64,000 nt of DNA from Pseudomonadota bacterium (GTDB lineage Bacteria > Pseudomonadota > Gammaproteobacteria > Burkholderiales > SG8-39). The stretch spans positions 19,429 through 83,428 of the forward strand of contig JAJZPQ010000012.1 in NCBI GenBank assembly GCA_021811085.1, in the 5' to 3' direction. Below are positions 7,915 to 16,302 of the stretch, piece by piece (the first letter of the stretch is position 1; every line of letters begins with the position of its first letter). Both the position numbers and the translations under genes were made by a program. The notes under the pieces are model-generated. The model had not been told where the DNA came from and searched no databases. It worked only from the letters and a program-made list of their open reading frames with translations.

Positions 7915-9408
7915 GTGAACATCGCCAGCCACGTCGAGCGCATCGCGCGCACCGAGCCGGAGCGCCAAGCCATCGTTTTCGAGGGCAGGCACATCAGCTA
8001 CGGCGCGCTCGATGCCTGCGCCTGCGCCCTGGCCCATGCGCTCAGGGCCAACGGCGTGCAGCGCGGCGACCGCGTCGCGCTCTACCTGCCCAACATCCCG
8101 GCGTTCATGCTCGCCTATCTCGCCGGAGAGAAACTCGGCGCGATCGTGGTCTCGGTCAATTCGATCTTCAAATCCGAGGAGGTCAAGTACCTGCTCAACG
8201 ACTCCGGCTCCAAGGTCGTGTTTACCACGGCCGAACTCCTGCCCAACGTGCCGCGCCGCGAATGCCCCGCGCTGCAGAAGATCGTGATCTGCGAGGGCCA
8301 GGCGGCCCACGAAATCGTGCTCGGAGACTGGCTCGCTGCCGGTTCGCCTGCGTTCAAGACCGAGAACATGGCTGCGGACGACCCGGCGGTGCTGCTGTAT
8401 TCCTCGGGCACCACCGGTTTTCCCAAGGGCGTGACGCTCACCCACAACAACATCATCACCAACACCCGCGCCGCGGTGCACTGCTCCGGCCACGGCAGCA
8501 AGGACCGGCTGGCGATTTTCCTGCCGCTGTTCCACGTGTTCGCGCAGAACTACATCATGAACGCCGGCTTCGTCGCCGGCGCGACGCTGGTGCTGTTCCG
8601 CCGCTTCGTGCCTGACGTGGTGCTGGCCGAAATCGAGCGCCAGCGCGTCACCATGTTCTTCGGCGTACCCACGATCTACATCGCGCTGCTCGGCGCCAAC
8701 GTGCCCAAGGAGAAGCTCGCCTCGGTGCGCTACTTCTTTTCCGCGGCCGCGACCATGCCGCAGGAGATATCGCGGCGCTGGACCGAGACCTACGGTCACC
8801 CCGTGTACGAAGGTTACGGCCTCACCGAATGCTCGCCCTGCGCCGCCTACAACCACGTGTCCAAGCACAAGTTCGGCAGCGTCGGCACCGCGATCGAGGA
8901 TTTCGAAGTGAAGATCTTCGACGAGAACGACCGCGAAGTGCCGCGCGGCACCTGGGGCGAGATCGTGATGCGCGGCCCCGGCGTGATGAAGGAATACTGG
9001 GGCAAGCCCGCGGACACGGCACAGGCGCTGCGCGGCGGCTGGCTGCATTCGGGCGACATCGGCAGGATGGACGAGGAAGGCTATGTGTTCATCGTCGACC
9101 GCGTGAAGGACATGATCAACGTGTCCGGCTTCAAGGTGTGGCCGGCAGAGGTGGAGCATTACCTGTACCAGATTCCCGAGATCAGGGAAGTCGCGGTCTA
9201 CGGCCTGCCCGACGAGCTCAAGGGCGAGAGCGTGTGCGCCGCAGTGGTGCTCAAGGACGGCGCGCAGCTGCGCCCGGAAGACGTGATCGACTGGTGCAAG
9301 GAAAAGCTCGCCGCCTACAAGACCCCGGCGCGCGTCGACATCGTCAAGGAACTGCCCAAGAGCGCGACCGGCAAGATCCTGAAGCGCATGCTGCGCCAGC
9401 AAGCCTAG
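7915..9408 (+). CDS. AMP-forming long/medium-chain fatty acyl-CoA synthetase
   Basis: A 497-aa ANL-superfamily ligase starting with GTG at 7915; GGAGGAG ends 7 bases upstream, which fixes the start. The AMP-binding P-loop is LLYSSGTTGFPKGVTLTHNN, followed by YGLTECSPCAAYN, the hinge region HSGDIGRMDEEGYVFIVDRVKDMI, and the C-terminal catalytic Lys in LPKSATGKILKRML. The family adenylates a carboxylate and transfers it to CoA. Its place after the dehydrogenase pair suggests a carboxylic-acid catabolic operon, but the chain length cannot be read. The 503-aa antisense ORF opposite it is a GC-rich shadow. Confidence 0.92.
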   Translation: MNIASHVERIARTEPERQAIVFEGRHISYGALDACACALAHALRANGVQRGDRVALYLPNIPAFMLAYLAGEKLGAIVVSVNSIFKSEEVKYLLNDSGSKVVFTTAELLPNVPRRECPALQKIVICEGQAAHEIVLGDWLAAGSPAFKTENMAADDPAVLLYSSGTTGFPKGVTLTHNNIITNTRAAVHCSGHGSKDRLAIFLPLFHVFAQNYIMNAGFVAGATLVLFRRFVPDVVLAEIERQRVTMFFGVPTIYIALLGANVPKEKLASVRYFFSAAATMPQEISRRWTETYGHPVYEGYGLTECSPCAAYNHVSKHKFGSVGTAIEDFEVKIFDENDREVPRGTWGEIVMRGPGVMKEYWGKPADTAQALRGGWLHSGDIGRMDEEGYVFIVDRVKDMINVSGFKVWPAEVEHYLYQIPEIREVAVYGLPDELKGESVCAAVVLKDGAQLRPEDVIDWCKEKLAAYKTPARVDIVKELPKSATGKILKRMLRQQA

Positions 9409-9466
9409 TCAACTTGCCGCGCTGCGGCCCTGCCCTGCCGCTACCGCGCGGTCAGCCGAACCGCGT

Positions 9467-9568
9467 CTACTCCTTGTCGCGCGCGTCCTGATCCTCGAAC
9501 CAAAGCGCGTTCAGGATCGCCAGCAGCACGGCGAAGCCCAGACCCAGTACCCAGGTGAAATACCACAT
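9467..9568 (-). CDS. cydX: Cytochrome bd small subunit CydX
   Basis: A 33-codon gene absent from the ORF track: MWYFTWVLGLGFAVLLAILNALWFEDQDARDKE. It has the invariant N-terminal W-Y-F-x-W, a single membrane helix and the NALWFE end typical of CydX/YbgT. GAGG lies about 6 bases before the ATG, and it follows cydB after 19 bases. CydX binds CydA near haem b595 and is needed for stable, active bd oxidase in E. coli. Confidence 0.92.
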   Translation of the reverse strand: MWYFTWVLGLGFAVLLAILNALWFEDQDARDKE

Positions 9569-9587
9569 GCTTGCCTCCGTATCCGCT

Positions 9588-10718
9588 TCAGTAGAGCGAC
9601 TTGTCGTTGCCCACGATGTATTCGCGCGTCACCTTGCCCGCCATCACGTGATAGGCCCAGCCGGTATAGGCGAGGACGATGGGCGTGAAAATCACGGCGA
9701 CCCAGAACATCACGTTCAGCGTGGTGTAGCTCGAGCACGCGTCCCAGGCCGTCAGGCTCGCCGCGGGCGTCGATGAAGACGGCAGCACGAACGGAAACAG
9801 CGCCACCCCGGCGGTCAGGATCACGCTGAGGCAGGCGACCGAGGACGCGACGAAAGCGAGCAGCGTCCGGCGCGCGAGCACGATCACGCCGAGCGCGCCG
9901 GCGCAGCCCAGCGCCGGGATCAGCCACAGCAGCGGCAGTTTCTGGTAGTTGCCGAACCACGCGCCTTGCTCCCGCGCCACTACCTTCATCATCGGGCTGA
10001 GCGCCGAACCCACGTCGCCGATCGACTTGATCACGAAGCCGTCGATGCGCGACACCCAGAAGCCGGCGGCGCAGAACGCCACCAGCAGCACGAGCGCGAA
10101 CAGGCGCGCCGCCTTGAGCGCACGCTGCTGCAGCGGCCCCTCGGTGCGGTGCGCAAGGAACGTCGCGCCCTGCAGCGTCAGCAGCGACAGGCTCACCACG
10201 CCGAACAGGAGCGCCATCGGATTCAACAGCGCCCAGAACGACCCGGTGTAGAACGAGCGCATGCTGTCGTCGAAATAAAAAGGCACGCCCTGGAACAGGT
10301 TGCCGAACGCGACGCCGAACACCAGCGCCGGGACTGCGCTGCCGGCAAACAAGCCGTAATCCCAGGCCGAGCGCCAGCGTGCATCCTGCAGCTTGGAGCG
10401 GTAGTCGAAGCCGACCGGACGGAAAAACAGCGCGAACAGCACCAGCAGCAGCGCCCAGTACATCCCCGAGAACGCGGTGGCGTACACCACCGGCCAGGCC
10501 GCGAAAATCGCGCCGCCGGCGGTGATGAACCAGACCTGGTTGCCGTCCCAGTGCGGCGCGACCGTATTGATCATCACGCGCCGGTCGGTATCGTCCTTGC
10601 CCAGGAAAGGCAGCAGCGTGCCCACGCCCATGTCATGGCCGTCCATGACGGCGAAGCCGATCAAAAGCACGCCCACCAGCAGCCACCAGATGAGTTTCAG
10701 GGTCAGATAATCGAACAT
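9588..10718 (-). CDS. cydB: Cytochrome bd ubiquinol oxidase subunit II
   Basis: A 376-aa multi-span membrane protein. It begins MFDYLTLKLIWWLLVGVLLIGFAVMDGHDMGVG, with the conserved NTVAPHWDGNQVWFITAGGAIFAAWP stretch and FRPVGFDYRSK. The C-terminus (MFWVAVIFTPIVLAYTGWAYHVMAGKV) matches E. coli-type CydB. CydB is the structural partner of the haem-bearing CydA in the quinol:oxygen oxidoreductase used at low oxygen. It lies 12 bases after cydA, with GGAG before the start. Confidence 0.97.
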   Translation of the reverse strand: MFDYLTLKLIWWLLVGVLLIGFAVMDGHDMGVGTLLPFLGKDDTDRRVMINTVAPHWDGNQVWFITAGGAIFAAWPVVYATAFSGMYWALLLVLFALFFRPVGFDYRSKLQDARWRSAWDYGLFAGSAVPALVFGVAFGNLFQGVPFYFDDSMRSFYTGSFWALLNPMALLFGVVSLSLLTLQGATFLAHRTEGPLQQRALKAARLFALVLLVAFCAAGFWVSRIDGFVIKSIGDVGSALSPMMKVVAREQGAWFGNYQKLPLLWLIPALGCAGALGVIVLARRTLLAFVASSVACLSVILTAGVALFPFVLPSSSTPAASLTAWDACSSYTTLNVMFWVAVIFTPIVLAYTGWAYHVMAGKVTREYIVGNDKSLY

Positions 10719-10730
10719 GATCGTATCTCC

Positions 10731-12293
10731 TCAAGTCGGGGTGCCGCTGCGGCCGGCCGCAGCTGCGTAACCTTGCAGCGCTGTCGGTCCGAGCCGTGCA
10801 TATTTGAACATCAGGTAGAGCTCGGCCACGAGCAGCAGGGTGTAGAAGCCGACGAAGGCCGCAATCGAGCCCCAGATATTCGCCGCCGACAGCGACGAGG
10901 CCGAGATATGCGTCGGCAGCAGGCCGAACACCGTCCAGGGCTGGCGCCCGTACTCGGCGACGAACCAGCCCAGTTGCGATGCGATCCAGGGAAGCGGCAT
11001 GCCGTACAGCGCCCATTTCAGCAGCCAGGTCTTTTGGCGGAATTCGTTTTTCACCGCGAACCAGAACGAGAGCGCGAACAGCGCGAGGAAAGAAAACCCG
11101 AGGCCGACCATCAGGCGGAAGCCCCAGAACAAGGGCGCGACCTTGGGCACCGAGTCGAACACCGCGCGCTCGATCATCTCGGGCGTCGCCGCGCGCACGT
11201 TTTCCGTGTAGCGCCGCAGCAGCAGGCCGTAGCCCATGTCCTGTTGATGCGCCTTGAACAGCTCTCTGGCTGCGCTGTCGTGCGGATCGCGCCGCATCGC
11301 CTCGAGCGCGGCGACCGCCTCGATGCCCGACTTGATGCGCTCGCGGTTGTGCGCGCGGATTTCGCGGATGCCGGGCAGGCCGGTGTTGGCCGAGCGCGTG
11401 GCGATCAGGCCCAGCACGTACGGAACCTTGATCTCCCAGTCGTTGCTCTGCTCCGCCTCGTTGATCGACGCTACCAGCGTCAGTCCCGCCGGCGCCGGCT
11501 CGGACTCCCACATGGCTTCGATCGCCGCCAGTTTCGATTGTTGCGACGGCGTCATGGCGTAGCCGGACTCGTCGCCGAGCACGATCACGCAGGCGGCCGA
11601 CGCCAAGCCGAACGCGGCGGCGATGCGAAACGAGCGGCGCGCGAACTCGATGTGCATATTGCGCAGCAGGTACCACGACGAAATCCCGAGCACGAACACC
11701 GAGCCGGTGACATAGCCCGCGCCCACGGTGTGCACGAATTTGGCCTGCGCGGTCGGATTGAATACGAGCGCGGCGAAGTCCACCAGTTCCATGCGCATGG
11801 TGACCGGGTTGAAGGCCGAGCCGACCGGATCCTGCATCCAGCCGTTGGCGATCAGGATCAGCACCGCGGACAGATTGGTGCCCAGCGCCATCAGTGCGGT
11901 GACGGCGAGGTGCCCGGCCTTGGGCAGCCGGTTCCAGCCGAAGAAGAACAGTCCCACCATGGTGGACTCTAGGAAGAACGCCATCAGGCCCTCGATCGCG
12001 AGCGGCGCACCGAATATGTCGCCGACGTAATGCGAGTAATAGGCCCAGTTGGTGCCGAACTGGAACTCCATGGTGAGGCCGGTGGTGACGCCCAGGGCGA
12101 AATTGATGCCGAACAGCTTGCCCCAGAACTTGGTCATGTCGCGGTAGATTTCCTTGCCGCTCATGACGTAGGCCGACTCCATGATCACCAGCAGCCACGC
12201 CAGACCCAGCGTCAGCGGCACGAACAGGAAGTGATACATCGCGACGGCGGCGAATTGCGCGCGCGACAGCTCAACGACGGTCGGATCGATCAT
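10731..12293 (-). CDS. cydA: Cytochrome bd ubiquinol oxidase subunit I
   Basis: A 520-aa membrane protein carrying the haems. The N-terminal ELSRAQFAAVAMYHFLFVPLTLG contains the conserved haem b595 His, and METLDFAAL-type (here MELVDFAALVFNP) and KFVHTVGAGYVTG contain the b558 His. The long insert between the sixth and seventh helices, with GLPGIREIRAHNRERIKSG and a long region before MGYGLLLRRY, marks an L-type (long Q-loop) enzyme. The GRQPWTVFGLLPTH motif is present. AAGGAG precedes the start. It overlaps cydP by 23 bases upstream. Confidence 0.97.
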   Translation of the reverse strand: MIDPTVVELSRAQFAAVAMYHFLFVPLTLGLAWLLVIMESAYVMSGKEIYRDMTKFWGKLFGINFALGVTTGLTMEFQFGTNWAYYSHYVGDIFGAPLAIEGLMAFFLESTMVGLFFFGWNRLPKAGHLAVTALMALGTNLSAVLILIANGWMQDPVGSAFNPVTMRMELVDFAALVFNPTAQAKFVHTVGAGYVTGSVFVLGISSWYLLRNMHIEFARRSFRIAAAFGLASAACVIVLGDESGYAMTPSQQSKLAAIEAMWESEPAPAGLTLVASINEAEQSNDWEIKVPYVLGLIATRSANTGLPGIREIRAHNRERIKSGIEAVAALEAMRRDPHDSAARELFKAHQQDMGYGLLLRRYTENVRAATPEMIERAVFDSVPKVAPLFWGFRLMVGLGFSFLALFALSFWFAVKNEFRQKTWLLKWALYGMPLPWIASQLGWFVAEYGRQPWTVFGLLPTHISASSLSAANIWGSIAAFVGFYTLLLVAELYLMFKYARLGPTALQGYAAAAGRSGTPT

Positions 12294-12489
12294 ATGCCTG
12301 CTCCTTTAGATTGGATGGCGGCGCAGCCTGCGTCAGCCGCTCGCCCATGGCCGGCGCGTCGATTTCCACCCGGTAAGGCAGCACCAGCAGGTACCACAGC
12401 AGCGCGAGCAGCGCGAACTTGAGCGCAAGCACGATGCTCAGATGCAGTGCCAGCCTCGGCCGTTCCTGTCTGTTCTCTGGTAGCCCCAT
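12271..12489 (-). CDS. cydP: Putative cytochrome bd small subunit CydP
   Basis: A 72-aa protein, MGLPENRQERPRLALHLSIVLALKF... It has one membrane helix (LSIVLALKFALLALLWYLLVL) in which the K-F-x-L-L-x-L-L-W-Y pattern matches the CydP small proteins found before cydA in beta- and gammaproteobacteria. The gene overlaps cydA by 23 bases, so the two are coupled. The role in bd oxidase is inferred in the family from gene neighbourhood and remains less well tested than CydX. Confidence 0.8.
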   Translation of the reverse strand: MGLPENRQERPRLALHLSIVLALKFALLALLWYLLVLPYRVEIDAPAMGERLTQAAPPSNLKEQAYDRSDRR

Positions 12490-12592
12490 GGTCGGTATGC
12501 GCGTCGGGATCGACGCATAGCGCAGCAGCCCGTACGCATGCGCTTGGCGCCTGATTCAGGTTTTGATGCTGCGCTGCCGGAGGCGGCCCGGC

Positions 12593-12606
12593 TTGACTTT
12601 TGTCAC
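12593..12606 (-). promoter_or_regulatory. FNR/ANR-like box upstream of cydP-cydA-cydB-cydX
   Basis: Plus strand TTGACTTTTGTCAC, read toward the operon as GTGACAAAAGTCAA. It has a perfect TGAC/GTCA dyad with a 4-base gap and 8 of 10 matches to TTGAT-N4-ATCAA. It lies about 104 bases before the cydP start. Control of cytochrome bd by FNR-family proteins is established in several proteobacteria; here it is inference from sequence. Confidence 0.45.
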
Positions 12607-12658
12607 TGCAGGCGCAGAAAACCGCGACTGGCGCCGCGGCCAAGCATTGCGCTCGTGG

Positions 12659-13243
12659 TCATTGCATTCCGAGAACCGTCTTGATCGCGAGCGCGAGAGC
12701 GTCGAACTGGAACGGTTTGGACACGTAGCCGTCGGCGCCGCTGGTCATGCCGTGCAGCACGTCTTCCGGGCTTGCGTGGCCGGTGAGCAGGATCACCGGG
12801 ACCGAGCCGAGCTTGGGATGCTTGCGCAGTTTTTCCAGAATTTCGAAGCCGCTCATTCCCGGCAGCCCCACATCGAGGAGTATCAGATCGGGCGACGGCA
12901 GCTTCTGCAATTCGGCCAGTATGGCCTGACGATCGGATGCCGTGCGTACCTGATAGCCGTCCAGCGTGAGCTTCCGTGCCAGGATCTGCACCAGGGGCAC
13001 GTCGTCGTCTATGCACAGGATATAACGCTTGGCACCGGGCGCGAGAGGGGCGACCCGTGTCGCCGGACGCACGATGTTGATGCAATAGCCCGCCTGCTTC
13101 AGCTTGGCGGCTTCCTCGGTTACCGCCTTTCTCTGCGCTTCCGTGGCCTTGGCCAATGACGGTGCAGGTTTCGGCGGCGTCTTCGGCGCGCCTTCGAACA
13201 GTTGAGCGAACTCGAGGTCGTCATCTTCCGAGGTTGCGTTCAT
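12659..13243 (-). CDS. Response-regulator receiver protein with N-terminal extension
   Basis: A 194-aa protein. Residues 1-70 are charged and Ala/Pro rich (FAQLFEGAPKTPPKPAPS...) with no recognisable fold. Residues 73-194 form a receiver: acidic pair in ILCIDDDVPLVQ, phosphoacceptor Asp in LILLDVGLPGMSGFEIL, Thr in VILLTGHASPEDV and Lys in GYVSKPFQFD. No output domain follows, so it acts through protein contacts or as a phosphate relay. It lies 130 bases downstream of a second receiver-only gene on the same strand. Partner kinase not identifiable. Confidence 0.88.
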   Translation of the reverse strand: MNATSEDDDLEFAQLFEGAPKTPPKPAPSLAKATEAQRKAVTEEAAKLKQAGYCINIVRPATRVAPLAPGAKRYILCIDDDVPLVQILARKLTLDGYQVRTASDRQAILAELQKLPSPDLILLDVGLPGMSGFEILEKLRKHPKLGSVPVILLTGHASPEDVLHGMTSGADGYVSKPFQFDALALAIKTVLGMQ

Positions 13244-13372
13244 GTCGTTTCGGCGCTAGGCAATGCAAACATTTACATTTTCGCACGTCTGACCGATCGG
13301 CACCGCGCCGGCCCGGCGATGCGTGACGGTGCGCATCCGGATGGGTCATGTTCGCGGGCGCGCGTGCCCGTC

Positions 13373-13741
13373 TCATTGCTGCAATACACTGCGCAGCTCC
13401 CGCAAAAAACTCTCTTGCTGCATCGGTTTGATCAGGTAACGCGCCGCGCCTAGCGCTTTGCCGACCTGCTCGTCCTTCGCCAGCGTAAGATTGGCCGAAT
13501 AGAAAATGAATGGAATAGTCCTGAGCTCTGCGTCCTGCATCCAGGCATGGCACAAGAGGAAACCGTCCATTTTCGGCATCGCAACGTCGGAGACGATAGC
13601 ATCGGGCCGACAGCTCCGCGCTGCAGCCAGCGCGTCCACCCCGTTGCCCGCAACCGTCACGCGGTAGCCATTGAGCTCGAGCAGCAACTTGAGCAGCTCG
13701 CGATCCGGCTCGCTGTCGTCGACGATCAGTATGTGAGTCAC
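13373..13741 (-). CDS. Single-domain response regulator
   Basis: A 122-aa receiver-only protein. It starts MTHILIVDDSEPDRELLKLLL, with the phosphoacceptor Asp in AIVSDVAMPKMDGFLL, a Ser in FIFYSANLTLAKDEQ and the Lys in ARYLIKPMQQ. The ALGAARYLIKPMQQESF end is usual for receivers found with PAS/GGDEF kinases. It precedes the second receiver gene at 12659-13243 on the same strand and is probably co-expressed with it. No kinase is adjacent. Confidence 0.9.
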   Translation of the reverse strand: MTHILIVDDSEPDRELLKLLLELNGYRVTVAGNGVDALAAARSCRPDAIVSDVAMPKMDGFLLCHAWMQDAELRTIPFIFYSANLTLAKDEQVGKALGAARYLIKPMQQESFLRELRSVLQQ

Positions 13742-13915
13742 GGGACGATTATACTTTCAACAGGCGCATGAGCTTCATCGCGTCGCGGGCCGCATCCAGG
13801 CGATGCTGACATGAGGTACTATTCAATACAAGCCCTGCCGCATTACGTCCTCGAATCCACGCATCACCGACACCGCAGATTCCTATCACAAACCCGCAAC
13901 CAAGGAGCCAAGTCC

Positions 13916-14884
13916 ATGTCACGCTTCGCCCGTTTTGCCGCAATCGCCCTGTTCACCGCCCTGGCCGGCATCGGCAGCGCATCCGCCGCCGATTACCCCG
14001 CGCATTCGGTGAAATGGATCGTACCCTATCCGCCGGGAGGCACCACGGACGTGCTCGCGCGCATCATCGCGCAATGGTTGTCGGAGAAGATGGGACAGCA
14101 GTTCATCGTCGAGAACAAACCCGGCGCCGGCAACAACATCGGCACCGAGGCGGTCGTGAATGCACCGCCTGACGGCTACACCATGCTGCTGGTGAACCCG
14201 GCCAACGGCATCAACGCATCGCTCTATAAGAAGCTGCCGTTCAACTTCATCCGCGACATCGCGCCCGTGGCCGGCCTGATCCGCACACCCAATGTGATGG
14301 AGATAACGAACTCGCTGCCGGTGAAGACCGTGGCCGAGTTCATCGCCTACTGCAAGGCGAATCCGGGCAAGATCAATATGGCCTCCTCGGGCAGCGGCAC
14401 CTCGGTGCACCTCTCGGGCGAGCTGTTCAAACATATGACCGGCTGCGACATGACGCACGTGCCCTACAAGGGCGCCGGCCCCGCGATCACCGACCTGATT
14501 GCCGGCCAGGTGCAGGTGCTGTTCGACAACCTGCCCTCCTCCGCGCCGCACATCAAGGGTGGCCGCATCCGTGCGCTCGCCGTGACCTCGGCCAAGCGCG
14601 AACCGTCGATGCCCAACCTGCCCACCGTCGGCGAAACCGTGCCCGGCTACGAGGCCACCGCGTGGTTCGGCATCGGCATGCCCAAGGGCACGCCGCGCGC
14701 GATCATCGACAAGGTCAACGCCGAAGTGAACCGCGCGCTCGCCGATCCGAAAATGCACGAGCGCCTGGCCGAACTCGGCGGCGCCCCCATCCCCGGGACG
14801 CCCGACGATTTCGGCAAAGTCATCGCTGCCGAGACGGCGAAGTGGGCAATCGCCGTGAAGGCGTCCGGCGCTTCGGTGGATTGA
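13916..14884 (+). CDS. Bug/TctC-family substrate-binding protein (second copy)
   Basis: A 322-aa periplasmic receptor from ATG 13916 (AAGGAG 9 bases upstream; the track start at 13811 is upstream shadow). The signal peptide is MSRFARFAAIALFTALAGIGSASA. The family signature is KWIVPYPPGGTTDVLARIIA, IVENKPGAGNNIGTEAVVNA, PPDGYTMLLVNPAN, VPYKGAGPAITDLIAGQVQVLFDN and WFGIGMPKGTPRAIIDKVNAE. No TctA/TctB transporter genes are near. It is followed by a hairpin and an M20 carboxypeptidase, suggesting uptake of an amide- or peptide-like carboxylate; that is speculative. Confidence 0.93.
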   Translation: MSRFARFAAIALFTALAGIGSASAADYPAHSVKWIVPYPPGGTTDVLARIIAQWLSEKMGQQFIVENKPGAGNNIGTEAVVNAPPDGYTMLLVNPANGINASLYKKLPFNFIRDIAPVAGLIRTPNVMEITNSLPVKTVAEFIAYCKANPGKINMASSGSGTSVHLSGELFKHMTGCDMTHVPYKGAGPAITDLIAGQVQVLFDNLPSSAPHIKGGRIRALAVTSAKREPSMPNLPTVGETVPGYEATAWFGIGMPKGTPRAIIDKVNAEVNRALADPKMHERLAELGGAPIPGTPDDFGKVIAAETAKWAIAVKASGASVD

Positions 14885-14919
14885 GCGCACGAATATTCGC
14901 TCGCGCACGCGAGGTGAAT

Positions 14920-14954
14920 GGCTGGAGAGTGGCTTGCAGGGCCGTTCTCCAGCC
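14920..14954. terminator. Hairpin after second Bug gene, possible terminator
   Basis: A 9-bp perfect inverted repeat, GGCTGGAGA / TCTCCAGCC, with a 17-base loop, followed by TATTTGTAT. It starts 36 bases after the Bug stop. The loop is long and the T tract weak, so termination is only a likely role. Confidence 0.35.
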
Positions 14955-14999
14955 TATTTGTATCTGTACGTCCAACCGCTTCGTGCAGTTTGCCGGCGC

Positions 15000-15039
15000 A
15001 GTTCGAGTCCTCTTTGGGGAGCCGCCCAGGACTCGAACT
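15000..15039. repeat. 12-bp perfect inverted repeat with tRNA T-arm-like arms
   Basis: AGTTCGAGTCCT and AGGACTCGAACT are exact complements, separated by 16 bases (CTTTGGGGAGCCGCCC) that can form a small inner GGG/CCC stem. The arms read like a T-loop (GTTCGAGTCC), but no tRNA can be folded around either arm. It lies in the leader of the M20 peptidase gene, 67 bases before its ATG. Confidence 0.6.
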
Positions 15040-15106
15040 TCATTGGCCAGAAACAAATCCGGTCGGCATAACTTCTTTTCTTCTCCAAGTAAATCAAGGA
15101 AAACCC

Positions 15107-16237
15107 ATGCCACCCACACCCACCTCGACCGAGATTGCCGCCGGCATCCAGGCTTGGATACGCTGCGAATCGCCTTCGAGTTCGCCTGAAGGTATCGCCG
15201 CGATGGCAGCCATGGTGGAGCAACACGCCAGGGCTGCGGGGCTCGCGGCACAGGCGAGTTCACTGGGAGATGCGACCGGTCCGCTGCTGCACATCAGCAA
15301 CCGGGCCGCCGGCGATGCCCGCGCGGGCATCCTCATCCTCGCCCATCTGGATACCGTGCATCCGATCGGCACGCTGCGGCAGAACGCGTGCCGCATCGAG
15401 GGCGACAGGTTGTACGGCCCCGGCGGCTACGACATGAAGGGCGGCATTTACCTCGCGCTCACCGCGCTGGGCCAATTGTCCGCCCCCGGTTCCACCGCCT
15501 TGCCGGTCGATTTCTTGCTGTCGCCTGACGAAGAAACGGGCAGCTACCATTCGCGCGCAGCGATCGAACGCTACGCCAGGCAAGCCCGCTACGCGCTGGT
15601 GTGCGAGCCGGCGCGCGCCGACGGCGGAAAATGCGTCACCGCGCGCAAAGGCACGGGCTTGCTACGCCTGAAGGTCCAGGGCCGGCCCGCGCATGCAGGC
15701 GTGCAACACGAACAGGGCCGCAGCGCCATCCGCGAGATGGCGCACCAGGTGCTGGCGCTGGAGGCGATGACCGACTATGCGCGCGGCATCACCGTCAGCG
15801 TGGGCACGATCCAGGGGGGCGCAGTGAGCAACACCGTGCCGTCGCAGTGCGAGGCCATGGTGGACTTTCGCGTGCCCGACATGCAGGCCGCTGAAGACAT
15901 TCTCGCGAAGATGCGCGCCCTGAAGCCCGTGGGCCCGGACGTGACGCTGGACATCGACGTCGAACTCAACCGCCCGCCCATGGTCAGGACCGATGCAGTC
16001 GCCGGCTTGCTTGCGCGTGCGCGGACCTGGGCCGCCGAGGCCGGCTTCGCGCTGGAGGAGGCGCCCATGACCGGCGGCGGCAGCGATGCCAACTTCACTG
16101 CGGTATTGGGCATTCCGACGCTGGACGGCCTGGGGGTTGACGGCGACGGCGCGCACAGCCTGCACGAGTATCTTCTCGTCTCGACACTTGCGCTGCGGCT
16201 GAGGTTCTGGAACTTGTTGCTGAAACATCTGAACTGA
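15107..16237 (+). CDS. M20 family metallopeptidase (glutamate carboxypeptidase-like)
   Basis: A 376-aa protein from ATG 15107 (CAAGGA upstream; the earlier track start at 14918 is not supported). Metal-site motifs of the M20A/CPG2 type are in order: LAHLDTVHPIG, GPGGYDMKGGIYLA, catalytic Glu-Glu in LSPDEETGSYHS, and CEPARADG. The dimerisation (lid) domain spans roughly 180-290, with GRPAHAGVQHEQGRSAI, and the distal His is near DGDGAHSLHEY. Related enzymes remove C-terminal glutamate from folates or peptides. No signal peptide, so probably cytosolic. Substrate unknown. Confidence 0.88.
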   Translation: MPPTPTSTEIAAGIQAWIRCESPSSSPEGIAAMAAMVEQHARAAGLAAQASSLGDATGPLLHISNRAAGDARAGILILAHLDTVHPIGTLRQNACRIEGDRLYGPGGYDMKGGIYLALTALGQLSAPGSTALPVDFLLSPDEETGSYHSRAAIERYARQARYALVCEPARADGGKCVTARKGTGLLRLKVQGRPAHAGVQHEQGRSAIREMAHQVLALEAMTDYARGITVSVGTIQGGAVSNTVPSQCEAMVDFRVPDMQAAEDILAKMRALKPVGPDVTLDIDVELNRPPMVRTDAVAGLLARARTWAAEAGFALEEAPMTGGGSDANFTAVLGIPTLDGLGVDGDGAHSLHEYLLVSTLALRLRFWNLLLKHLN

Positions 16238-16302
16238 GCTCGCCAGTCTTGCACATCAAACGCGGTTGCTTCAGCTGCGGCCTTGGCGGATGCGATGATG
16301 GC

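Noticed and set aside
7891-9402. 503-codon ORF antisense to the acyl-CoA synthetase
   Set aside because: The opposite strand encodes a complete ANL enzyme with all motifs; the antisense translation has no family features.
13749-13943. 64-codon ORF before the second Bug gene
   Set aside because: It runs through the Bug leader and the start of its signal peptide on the opposite strand; nothing supports translation.
15000-15039. tRNA gene suggested by GTTCGAGTCC
   Set aside because: T-stem pairing fails on both strands, and no anticodon or acceptor arms can be drawn around it.
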